Part shown: one piece after another, positions 11,679-19,517 of the stretch
How positions within the stretch are numbered: position 1 is the first letter of the stretch
Layout of the letters: every line of letters starts with the position of its first letter
DNA from: VXNE01 sp963668365
GTDB taxonomy: Bacteria; Pseudomonadota; Gammaproteobacteria; Pseudomonadales; Azotimanducaceae
Length of the DNA stretch: 64,000 nt
NCBI GenBank assembly: GCA_963668365.1
Contig: OY764266.1
Coordinates: 3,162,001-3,226,000, forward strand
Reading direction: 5' to 3'
Position numbers and translations under genes: made by a program
The notes under the pieces: generated by a model
Told to the model about the DNA's origin: nothing
What the model saw: the letters and a program-made list of their open reading frames with translations, nothing else
Database searches by the model: none

Positions 11679-12698
11679 ATGGCGACTATCAGAATTGCCT
11701 TGAAGCTAGGGATATTGGTGTGCCTCGGCAGCGTTGCGCAAGCTGCGGAAACGACGATTACGGCCGCCGGCTTCGAACAACACGATGGCGAGTTGCTCGA
11801 GTTCGGCTATGCCGACCCGCGCAGCGACGGCGGCTTCGAGGTTCTGGACCTCGCGTTTGTCGAGAATGGCGCAGCGACCGTCCGCGCCGACATCGAGAAT
11901 CCGCTGGTAGTCGACGTAAGGCTGCTGGTGGAGGAGGAAGAGTCGGCTGCGGTACGCGGCGTGATCGAGCCCGCCGGTCGATTCCGGGTCGATGCCGACG
12001 AGGGCGGCCTTCGGTTCACCGGCGGAAACTACAACCCGCTGATCTTTCCCTCCTCGGCGGCCGGCGAGTCGGAGTCGGAGACCGACGAACGTCTCCGGCA
12101 AATCTACCTGGGCCACGACGACCCGACGGCTCGCCTGCTGGCATTGCAGGCCGCCTGGCTCGATGGCGACGACGATGACCAGAATGCGACCTTCGAAGAA
12201 CTGCGCGCCGTCCTCGACGATTACAGGGCCATCGATCTCATGCGCGCTCTGCGCGATCGCAGGGTCGAGGAGATCGCCAGGGCCATGAAGTATTTCTCCG
12301 CGCTCAACCTCGACGGCGAGGAGGTTCGGCTCGAGGACGTCCTGCAAGAGAACCGGTACACGCTGGTCGAGTTCTGGGCTTCCTGGTGCGGTCCCTGCAT
12401 CGCGGAGATCCCCTACCTGAAGTCCGCCTACGCCAACTTCCGCGACAAGGGCTTCGAGATCCTGTCGGTCAACCTGGACGAGGACCCCGAGGCATGGAAG
12501 ACCGCCTCGGTCGATCAGTACGAGATTCCCTGGCTGAACGTCTGCGACGGCGAAGCCTTCGACAGCACCATCGCGAAGCTGTACCGCGTGAAGGGTATTC
12601 CGGCCAACTACCTGATCACGAGCGACGGCAAGCGGGTCGCGAGGCACCTGCGGGGCGAGTCGCTGGAAAGAAAGCTGGCCGAGCTTTTCCCCGAATAG
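11679..12698 (+). CDS. TlpA-like thioredoxin-fold protein, exported
   Basis: 339 residues from the second of two adjacent ATGs (11676/11679); CGGGAGA sits 5-9 bases upstream. A Sec signal peptide ends near AQAAE. The N-terminal half (to about residue 195) is an acidic domain of the sort found ahead of redoxins in periplasmic TlpA/ResA proteins. The C-terminal 130 residues are a thioredoxin fold with active site WASWCGPC and the cis-proline turn KGIPANYLI. It likely acts as a periplasmic thiol-disulfide reductase. It is followed after 110 bases by the retropepsin-like gene in the same direction. Confidence 0.87.
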   Translation: MATIRIALKLGILVCLGSVAQAAETTITAAGFEQHDGELLEFGYADPRSDGGFEVLDLAFVENGAATVRADIENPLVVDVRLLVEEEESAAVRGVIEPAGRFRVDADEGGLRFTGGNYNPLIFPSSAAGESESETDERLRQIYLGHDDPTARLLALQAAWLDGDDDDQNATFEELRAVLDDYRAIDLMRALRDRRVEEIARAMKYFSALNLDGEEVRLEDVLQENRYTLVEFWASWCGPCIAEIPYLKSAYANFRDKGFEILSVNLDEDPEAWKTASVDQYEIPWLNVCDGEAFDSTIAKLYRVKGIPANYLITSDGKRVARHLRGESLERKLAELFPE

Positions 12699-12808
12699 GG
12701 ACGCCTGTTCAGGTTGCCGTAAGCTTCGCCAATCAGATTGCAGTGCAAAACACTGTGCGGCAAGCCGAATTGAACGTCCCGAGGTCGAAACCCGCCAACC
12801 CATGGGGC

Positions 12809-14326
12809 ATGCGGCGCGCCCGCACGATGGCTTGCTGCCTGTTGGCTGCGGGTCTCGGCGCGTTCGCCGGCGCCGCCAACGCCCAGGGCGCCGGAGGCCA
12901 GATAGATGCCAGGTTTTTCGGCGACCGCGTGCTGATCCGCGCCGTCCTGCAGACCGAGACGTTCCAGAAGGAAACGCACCTGGTCATCGACTACGCCGCG
13001 TCAGAAGCCTTCGCGATGCACCGGAATGTGCTTCAGTCCCTGGCATACGGCGAGCAGGAGCAGACGCTCAAGGTGATCTCCGACGGATTCCGGCTGGAGG
13101 TGCCGAGGGATGCCGTCGGCATGGCGGGCGGAGCGTTCCTCGACGAGTTCACGGCCCGTCACTCGAACGAACTCGAGAACGTGGACGTCTCGGTCATCGT
13201 CGGCTGGCCCACGCTGCGGCCCTTCGCCCTTGGTCTCGACTTCGAGGCGGAAGAACTGACGCTCGGATCCGCCGCTAACGCGAATGCCCAGGAGGCCGAG
13301 GAAGCCTTCGCGACCGTTATCCAGGGCGTGCGCGTGGTGGACAGCAAGGTTTACGTGCCGGTCTCCTACGACGGCGGCGAAGATGCGTCGATGACCTTCG
13401 GCACCGCCGGCTACCACACCTATCTGAACCAGGAGATCGCCGAGCGTCTCGGCACGCCCGCCGGAGACGTGGAGGACATCGCCTTCGGCGCGCCGCCCGT
13501 CCTCGGACTGTCCGGCATGGTGGCGCTGTTCCCGCAGCCGTTCGACGCGCAGCCGGAAAGCCTCGGCGCGGACTGGCTGCTGCGCTCCGGTCTCGGCCTG
13601 TGGTCCGCGTACCGCCTGCAGATCAATCCGACCGCCGGCTATCTCGCATTGACGCCGCAAACGGACAGCAGCTACTCGGAAGCGGACGCCGCCTTCTATG
13701 CCGCCGCGGCGGTCGAAGACATCTCGGCGCTGCTCGCCTACACCGACCGGTGGCCGGGCGACCGCAATATCGAGGAGGCCGCCGGGCGGATATTCGACAT
13801 CGGGCTGCGATCGGGGCTCCCCGACGAGGATCAGATGAGAGCGGTCCAGATCGGTCTGTCGGTGACGCCGGAGCCGCGCAAGACGCACTACGTTTCCGGG
13901 TTCGCCTTTCCGCTGTTCAACTCGGACCTCAAGGACGAACGCTCGGACCTCGTCATCGCCCTGTGCGAGGAAGCCCTCGCCTATATCGGGCGTTCCGACC
14001 GGCCGTCGCTGCGACAGAACGTCCAGCTCATGCTCGGCGACCGCTACCTGCATGCCGGCAAGGCCCACGATGCCTGGAAGACCTTCCTGTCCGCTGCGTT
14101 CCACGGCGACCCGCGCCTGGACGGCGTGGTGCGCCACGAACTCGGCCGCGCCTACGAGGCGCTGGGCCGGCACAGGCGAGCCTATTCGAGCTACCAGCGC
14201 GCCGCGTCGGACATGACCCCGGCACCGCCCCCTATCAAGGAAAGCGCGCTCGAGGGCCTCGAGCGGATACGCCCGTTGCTCGATCCGGACGATCCGTTGC
14301 TTGCCAGGGAATCTTCGGATGGCTGA
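12809..14326 (+). CDS. Secreted protein with retropepsin-like region and TPR-like C-terminus
   Basis: About 505 residues. Signal peptide MRRARTMACCLLAAGLGAFA ending near ANAQ; the start was set at 12809 because further upstream the frame overlaps the thioredoxin-like gene. Residues 25-270 are beta-rich with the organisation of bacterial aspartyl-protease-like domains (a GWPTLRPFALGLDFE segment, then a second lobe), but I could not place a clear DTG/DSG; the VIDYAAS segment may be the degenerate site. The C-terminal 150 residues have TPR-like helical pairs (LMLGDRYLHAGKAHDAWKTF, RAYEALGRHRRAYSSYQRAA). It overlaps the next gene by 8 bases. Confidence 0.65.
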   Translation: MRRARTMACCLLAAGLGAFAGAANAQGAGGQIDARFFGDRVLIRAVLQTETFQKETHLVIDYAASEAFAMHRNVLQSLAYGEQEQTLKVISDGFRLEVPRDAVGMAGGAFLDEFTARHSNELENVDVSVIVGWPTLRPFALGLDFEAEELTLGSAANANAQEAEEAFATVIQGVRVVDSKVYVPVSYDGGEDASMTFGTAGYHTYLNQEIAERLGTPAGDVEDIAFGAPPVLGLSGMVALFPQPFDAQPESLGADWLLRSGLGLWSAYRLQINPTAGYLALTPQTDSSYSEADAAFYAAAAVEDISALLAYTDRWPGDRNIEEAAGRIFDIGLRSGLPDEDQMRAVQIGLSVTPEPRKTHYVSGFAFPLFNSDLKDERSDLVIALCEEALAYIGRSDRPSLRQNVQLMLGDRYLHAGKAHDAWKTFLSAAFHGDPRLDGVVRHELGRAYEALGRHRRAYSSYQRAASDMTPAPPPIKESALEGLERIRPLLDPDDPLLARESSDG

Positions 14327-15848
14327 GCGCGATACCGAACCGGCGGGGATCGGCGCCGATCTCGAGGACATCGTCTCCCGGGGACGAAAGCGGCTGCGCG
14401 CATGGGCCGCGAAGGAAGCGCTGGCGAAGGCGGTCATCCACCTGTTCCCCGCTGCCCTCGTCGTTCCGTGCCTCGCGCTGATCGGCAACCTCGCCGGCCT
14501 CGTCGGTCCCTCTCTCTGGCCCCTGGCCGACGTGCCCACCGCGGCGCTCGCCGTTGTCGCGCCGCTTGTCATCGTCGCCGCATACACGCTTGTCATCGTC
14601 CTGCGCGAGAAGATCGATCGCCGCGTGTGCCTTGCCCTGTTCGATACGCTTCTCGGTTTCAAGGGACGCCTGCAAGCGGCGGACGAGTTCCTGTCCCGGG
14701 GCCCCGCGAGTCCCTTCGAGCACGCCGCGGTCGAGGATGCCGCGCCATTTGCCCGACAGGCACTCGATATCGAGTTGCCCGCCGTGCGCACGCCCCCGCC
14801 CGACCTGCGCGCGGGCCGGTGGCCGCTCGGCATCGTCTCGGTACTCGTCCTGGCCGGCGCGCTTCTGCTCGGCGGATTGCCGCCCGTCACGGACAACCCC
14901 GCCATCGCGATGGCCGACGAATCGCCGGCCCGACTCGCAACTGCGGTCGCAACGCCCGTGGAGAAAGATGCCGAGCCGCCCCCGCCCAAGGAACCCTCCC
15001 GGCGCAGCCTCGACAGCCAGCCCCTCTCGTCCGTGAGCGAAGCGGAGCCGGGGGGCGAATCCGAACGCGCGGCCCGGTCCCGGTCGGGCACCGGCGATGC
15101 CCGTTCGTCGTCCGCGAAGAGCAGCAAGGCCGCGTCGCTGGCGCAGCAGGCGGGCAAGGCGGCGGCGGGCGCTTCCGGCGAAGGATCGTCGAAAAAGCAA
15201 ACGCCGCGCGAACGGCCGGCCAAGCCCCGCCGGGAGAACAAGAGCCGCCCGGAAGAGACGAAAGAAGAGCAGCCCGAGGCGTCCAAGGGGGTGAGCGGGG
15301 GCACGGGGCGCAGTTCGGGAAGTCGGACATCCGCTTCCGACCAGGCCGCCGCGGACGACAAGGCCCGCAACGACGAGGACGAGGGCGACGCCACCGACGA
15401 CGCCGAGGAGGAGGAGGACGAGGAACAGAAGGCGGGGTCGGCGAGCAAACCCATGCTGAACAACCGCAAGGCCGCCGTCGACCGGTCCTTGAGCCCTTCG
15501 GGCCTGAGCGACCAGGAGAACGATCAGGCCAACGGCCGGGGCGGCCCCAGCGGCCTGAAGAAGACCCGCGGCGTGGCCGCCATGCTGCTCGGCGTGCCGA
15601 TGCCGGATCACCTGCGCGGGAAATCCAACCCGGGCCGCATCAAGGTGGAGCGCGAGCGCGCCGATCCCGAACCCAAGACTGCGCTCGCCGCCGATGCGGC
15701 CGAACGCGGCAGCCGGCGCGAATCCATCGGCTACCTGCCCCATCCGGCGCTGCCGCCCTGGATGCAGGAGACGGTGCGCGACTATTTCCTGGCCGAACGC
15801 GCGCGCGACCTGGCCAAAACCGATTCCACATCCAATACGACAGACTGA
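14319..15848 (+). CDS. Membrane protein with long low-complexity acidic/basic tail
   Basis: 509 residues from the ATG at 14319, overlapping the previous stop. Two hydrophobic helices near residues 40-60 and 72-95 and a third near 165-185 anchor it. From about residue 205 to 400 it is disordered: alternating Ser/Lys/Arg-rich and Asp/Glu-rich blocks including a run of eight or more acidic residues. The last 50 residues (GYLPHPALPPWMQETVRDYFLAERAR) look folded and conserved. No family recognised. Its place directly before MoxR suggests a structural partner of the MoxR/VWA machinery. Confidence 0.7.
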   Translation: MAERDTEPAGIGADLEDIVSRGRKRLRAWAAKEALAKAVIHLFPAALVVPCLALIGNLAGLVGPSLWPLADVPTAALAVVAPLVIVAAYTLVIVLREKIDRRVCLALFDTLLGFKGRLQAADEFLSRGPASPFEHAAVEDAAPFARQALDIELPAVRTPPPDLRAGRWPLGIVSVLVLAGALLLGGLPPVTDNPAIAMADESPARLATAVATPVEKDAEPPPPKEPSRRSLDSQPLSSVSEAEPGGESERAARSRSGTGDARSSSAKSSKAASLAQQAGKAAAGASGEGSSKKQTPRERPAKPRRENKSRPEETKEEQPEASKGVSGGTGRSSGSRTSASDQAAADDKARNDEDEGDATDDAEEEEDEEQKAGSASKPMLNNRKAAVDRSLSPSGLSDQENDQANGRGGPSGLKKTRGVAAMLLGVPMPDHLRGKSNPGRIKVERERADPEPKTALAADAAERGSRRESIGYLPHPALPPWMQETVRDYFLAERARDLAKTDSTSNTTD

Positions 15849-15858
15849 ACGAGGCAAC

Positions 15859-16869
15859 ATGACGACAGCAGACGAAGCGCGGGAACGCGCAGCGGAATTC
15901 AGGACGGCATTCGCCAGGGTCAAGACGGAAGTCGCCAAGATGGTCGTCGGCCAGGCGCCCGTGGTCGACGGCGTGCTCACGGCCATGATGGCCGGCGGCC
16001 ACGTGCTGCTCGAGGGCGTTCCCGGGCTCGGCAAGACCCTGCTGGTGCGATCCCTGAGCGAAGCCGTGAGCCTCGCCTTCTCCCGTATCCAGTTCACGCC
16101 CGACATGATGCCGGCGGACATCCAGGGCACCATGGTGCTCACCGAAACCGCCGGCGGCGGACACGAACTCACGTTTCAGCAGGGGCCGCTGATCGCCAAC
16201 CTGATCCTCGCCGACGAGATCAACCGGGCGACGCCGAAGACCCAGTCCGCCCTGCTCGAAGCGATGCAGGAGAAACAGGTGACCGTGGGCCGGCGCACGA
16301 TCCGGCTCGAAGAGCCGTATTGCGTCATGGCGACGCAGAACCCCGTCGAGCAAGAGGGCACCTACCCGCTGCCGGAAGCCCAGCTCGACCGCTTCCTGTT
16401 CAAGCTCGTGGTGGGCTATCCCGCCGAGAGCGAGTACCACGCCATTCTCGACCGCACCACGGGCGCCGACGAAGTCGACATCCGGCCGGTCACCGACGGT
16501 GACGAGATCCGCAGTCTCCGCGCCACGGTCCGCGCGGTCGCCGAGCCGGAGGCCGCCCGAACCTTCGCCATTCGTCTCGTGGTGGCAACCCAGCCCGACA
16601 GCGACCTCGCGCCAGCGAGCGTGGCCGAATGCGCCTCTCTCGGATCGAGCCCTCGCGGCGTGCAGGGCCTGATCCTCGCCGGCAAGGTCCAGGCGCTGCT
16701 CGACGACCGATTCGCGGTGAGCCCCGACGATATCCGCGCGGTCGCCCTGCCGGTGCTGCGCCACCGAATCCTGCTCAACTTCCGCGCCCAGGCGAACAGC
16801 GTCTCCGCCGACGAACTGGTGGAGGACGTGCTGAAGTCGGTGAACCCGCCCCACGCCGTGGCCGCCTGA
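15859..16869 (+). CDS. MoxR-type AAA+ ATPase
   Basis: 336 residues. Walker A GVPGLGKT (53-60), Walker B LILADEINRA, sensor-1 region VMATQNPVEQEGTYPLPEAQLDRF, and the C-terminal MoxR lid domain are all present and of normal length. MoxR ATPases act as chaperones or maturation factors together with VWA-domain proteins, which here follow directly (DUF58, BatA-like, VWA/amidotransferase-like). ATG at 15859 with a GAGGCAAC leader. Confidence 0.93.
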   Translation: MTTADEARERAAEFRTAFARVKTEVAKMVVGQAPVVDGVLTAMMAGGHVLLEGVPGLGKTLLVRSLSEAVSLAFSRIQFTPDMMPADIQGTMVLTETAGGGHELTFQQGPLIANLILADEINRATPKTQSALLEAMQEKQVTVGRRTIRLEEPYCVMATQNPVEQEGTYPLPEAQLDRFLFKLVVGYPAESEYHAILDRTTGADEVDIRPVTDGDEIRSLRATVRAVAEPEAARTFAIRLVVATQPDSDLAPASVAECASLGSSPRGVQGLILAGKVQALLDDRFAVSPDDIRAVALPVLRHRILLNFRAQANSVSADELVEDVLKSVNPPHAVAA

Positions 16870-16904
16870 CGGCGCATCAAAACGAACCAGGCAGGGAACC
16901 ATCC

Positions 16905-17813
16905 GTGGCCAGCGCTCCAACGTTCGCAGAACTGTTCGACCCCGACTTCCTCGCGGCGCTGCAGCCCTTCAGCCTGCACGCGCGCCGCGTGGCGCGGGAC
17001 GGGCGGCCCGCGGAGCAGACCTCCCGCGACCGTGGCTTCGGGCTCGAGTTCGCGGATTTCAAGTCGTACGTGCCTGGCGACGACCTGCGCGCCATCGACT
17101 GGAACATCTACCGGCGCCTGGGACGCCTCTTCGTCAGGGTCTTCGAGGAACGCAGGGACCTGCCGGTCTACCTGCTCGCGGACCGGTCCAGCAGCATGTA
17201 CCTGGAGGATCCGCCGAGGATCGGCGCCGGGCTCCGGGCCGCCCTGGCGCTGGCGTCCATCGCGCTCGGGCAGCACGACAGCGTCGGCCTGTTCTCGTTC
17301 TCCGGGGTATTGAACATCGACGCCAGGGCCGCCGCCGGCAAGCATCGGCTGGCGTCCTTCGCCGAGCGCCTGGCGGCACTCGACGAGCGCGACCGCACCG
17401 ATCTCGCCGGGAGCCTGGGCGAGCTTGCGGGGCACCGCCTACGCCGCGGACTGCTCGTGGTCATCTCGGATTTCTTCGATCCGGCGGGAGCGGAGGAGAT
17501 CGCGCAAGCGCTTGCCCTGTGTCGCCATCGGCTGCTCCTGGTGCAACTCGTCAGGAAGTCCGACGCCGACCCGACGCTGCACCCGGACCTGCACGGCGAT
17601 ATCCGGCTGCTCGACTGTGAGTCCGGCGACGCCGTCGACCTCACCGTTACTCCCGCGACGCTTGCCCGATACCGCGAGTCGTATCGCGAATTCAACGAAC
17701 GCCTGGCCACCTTCGCCACCGACTACGACGCGGGCCTCGTGCGCATCGACGTGGATGAGGACGTACTCGACCAACTGGGTGCGCTCTTCGAGACCGGGAG
17801 CCTCGTGGTATGA
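16905..17813 (+). CDS. DUF58 domain protein with VWA fold
   Basis: 302 residues from a GTG at 16905 with CAGGGA ahead. The DUF58 signature YVPGDDLRAIDWNIYRR is followed by a metal-binding DxSxS (ADRSSSM) and a VWA-like fold. It is the usual partner of MoxR. It overlaps the next gene by 4 bases (ATGA), so translation is coupled. Confidence 0.9.
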   Translation: MASAPTFAELFDPDFLAALQPFSLHARRVARDGRPAEQTSRDRGFGLEFADFKSYVPGDDLRAIDWNIYRRLGRLFVRVFEERRDLPVYLLADRSSSMYLEDPPRIGAGLRAALALASIALGQHDSVGLFSFSGVLNIDARAAAGKHRLASFAERLAALDERDRTDLAGSLGELAGHRLRRGLLVVISDFFDPAGAEEIAQALALCRHRLLLVQLVRKSDADPTLHPDLHGDIRLLDCESGDAVDLTVTPATLARYRESYREFNERLATFATDYDAGLVRIDVDEDVLDQLGALFETGSLVV

Positions 17814-19510
17814 GCTTCGCCAACCTGCCGTTGCTCGGAGTCCTGGCCGGGATCGCCGGGATCGCCGCCCTCCTCTTCCTCCTGCAGCTATTGCGCATCC
17901 GCCACGTCGAGGTGGCCGTCCCCACCACGCTTTTCTGGCGAGCGGCGGCCCGGGAGGCGCCTGTCCGGGTCCTCGGGGGCGTGTTCCGCCATCCCCTCGC
18001 CTACCTTCTCGTTCTCGCCATCTGCGCGCTGCTCTGGCTCGCCTTTGCCGGTCCCGAAGCCCACGACGACCGCACTTCCACCTACCGCGTGATGTTCCTC
18101 GACGGTTCCGCGCACACCGCCGCGGGCGACGACTTCGACCAGGCTGCGGACAAGCTGAAGTCGGACCTCGCGGGCTTGCCCGATGCGGGGCGGGAAGTGA
18201 TCTGGGGCGGTGCCCGAAACATCAAGCTCCTGAAGGCGGGCGAAGACCGATTGCTGCTCGAACACCGGTTGGCCGGACTGGCGCCGGAGGCCGCCCCTTC
18301 CGCCCTGAACGAACAGTTGCGCCTGTTCTCGTTGCCCGGTGTCACCCCCGAATCGCTGGATTTCGTCGTCTATGGACGCGCGCCCGCAGCCCCGTCCGTT
18401 CTCGATACTCTTCCGGCGGGGATGCGTGTCAGCCGCGCCATCGACTATCCCGCAAGCGGGCCCAATCGCGGCGTGGCGGCGCTCGGTGTCAATCCGGCCG
18501 CATCGGGACGCTGGGACCGGCTGGACCTGCTGATCCGGATTGGCGGCACGCCCGACGCTGCGGCGGCGGAGGGCATGACGGTACAGGTGGATGGCCGGCC
18601 TCTCGAGGACGACCGCCTGGAATGGCCCGCCGCTGACATGGCCATGGTGCGCGACTTGCCCGCGGACGGAAGCATGGTGGAGGTCCGGCTCGATGCCGGC
18701 GACGAACTGGCGCTGGACGACGTTGCCCGGCTCGCCCTGCCCACCCGCCGCGTGGTGCGGGTCGCCCTCGCGGGGGACCTGGATCCCGCCGTGGAGCATG
18801 CGATCGAAGCGGACCCGGGGCTTTCGATCGTCACCGAGGACCCCTCGATCATCCTCCGGCAGCGCGGCGCAGGATCGTTCGGCGACCTTCCGGCCCTGGA
18901 ATTCGCGTCCGCCGCCGACCAGGAAACGGCGTTCGAGATCGCCTACACGGGGGACGACAGCGCCGAACTCGCACTTCGTTCTAGCATCGCCGCCCTGGGC
19001 CTTGACCAGATCGACGCCGCCGGCCTGGCGGCCGAAGCCGGACGGCCGGTCGGCGTTCAACTCCGGCATGCGGAGCTGGAGCGCATTTCGGTCTGGAACG
19101 AACTCCTCGTCCACTACAACTTCACCGGCTCGCGGAGCTTTCCCCTGTTCGTCTCCCGTGCCGCCAGGTGGCTGGCCGGGGAACCTGCGTGGCATCCCTA
19201 CCTTGCCTCCGGCAGGCCCCTGCCCCGGGCGACGGTGTGGTCATTCGCAACCGCCGCGGATCCATCGCTGGATGCCCTCGGGGCGGACTACGTCCTGGGC
19301 GCAGCCGGAACGGTCAGGTCCTCCAGCGGGGAGGCCGCGGTAGCCCTGTCGAGCGACACTGTGACCGGAAGGAACGCCGGGCCACCGCTCGCCATGTCCC
19401 AGGCCGGCGCCGGATTCGCCGACACCGGGATCGTCAGTTGGCTGATCCTCGCCGCCCTCCTGCTTCTCGGAGCCGAGTGGCACCTCTACCAGCGCGGATT
19501 GATGCCGTAG
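17810..19510 (+). CDS. BatA-like membrane protein
   Basis: 566 residues. The N-terminal 90 residues form the double-membrane-helix module typical of BatA/aerotolerance-type proteins (LLGVLAGIAGIAALLFLLQL...LLRIRHVEVAVPTTLFW...LAYLLVLAICALLWLAFAGPE). The middle, about 400 residues, is beta-rich and periplasmic with a region resembling a VWA domain that has lost its metal site. A last helix (IVSWLILAALLLLGAEWHLY) closes it. It sits between DUF58 and the VWA/amidotransferase-like gene, the standard order for these clusters. Confidence 0.83.
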   Translation: MSFANLPLLGVLAGIAGIAALLFLLQLLRIRHVEVAVPTTLFWRAAAREAPVRVLGGVFRHPLAYLLVLAICALLWLAFAGPEAHDDRTSTYRVMFLDGSAHTAAGDDFDQAADKLKSDLAGLPDAGREVIWGGARNIKLLKAGEDRLLLEHRLAGLAPEAAPSALNEQLRLFSLPGVTPESLDFVVYGRAPAAPSVLDTLPAGMRVSRAIDYPASGPNRGVAALGVNPAASGRWDRLDLLIRIGGTPDAAAAEGMTVQVDGRPLEDDRLEWPAADMAMVRDLPADGSMVEVRLDAGDELALDDVARLALPTRRVVRVALAGDLDPAVEHAIEADPGLSIVTEDPSIILRQRGAGSFGDLPALEFASAADQETAFEIAYTGDDSAELALRSSIAALGLDQIDAAGLAAEAGRPVGVQLRHAELERISVWNELLVHYNFTGSRSFPLFVSRAARWLAGEPAWHPYLASGRPLPRATVWSFATAADPSLDALGADYVLGAAGTVRSSSGEAAVALSSDTVTGRNAGPPLAMSQAGAGFADTGIVSWLILAALLLLGAEWHLYQRGLMP

Positions 19511-19517
19511 CGCTGAC

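Noticed and set aside
13001..16172. Long minus-strand open frames opposite the charged membrane protein and MoxR genes
   Set aside because: Ser/Arg/Gly-rich shadows; the plus-strand genes overlap properly and carry family motifs.
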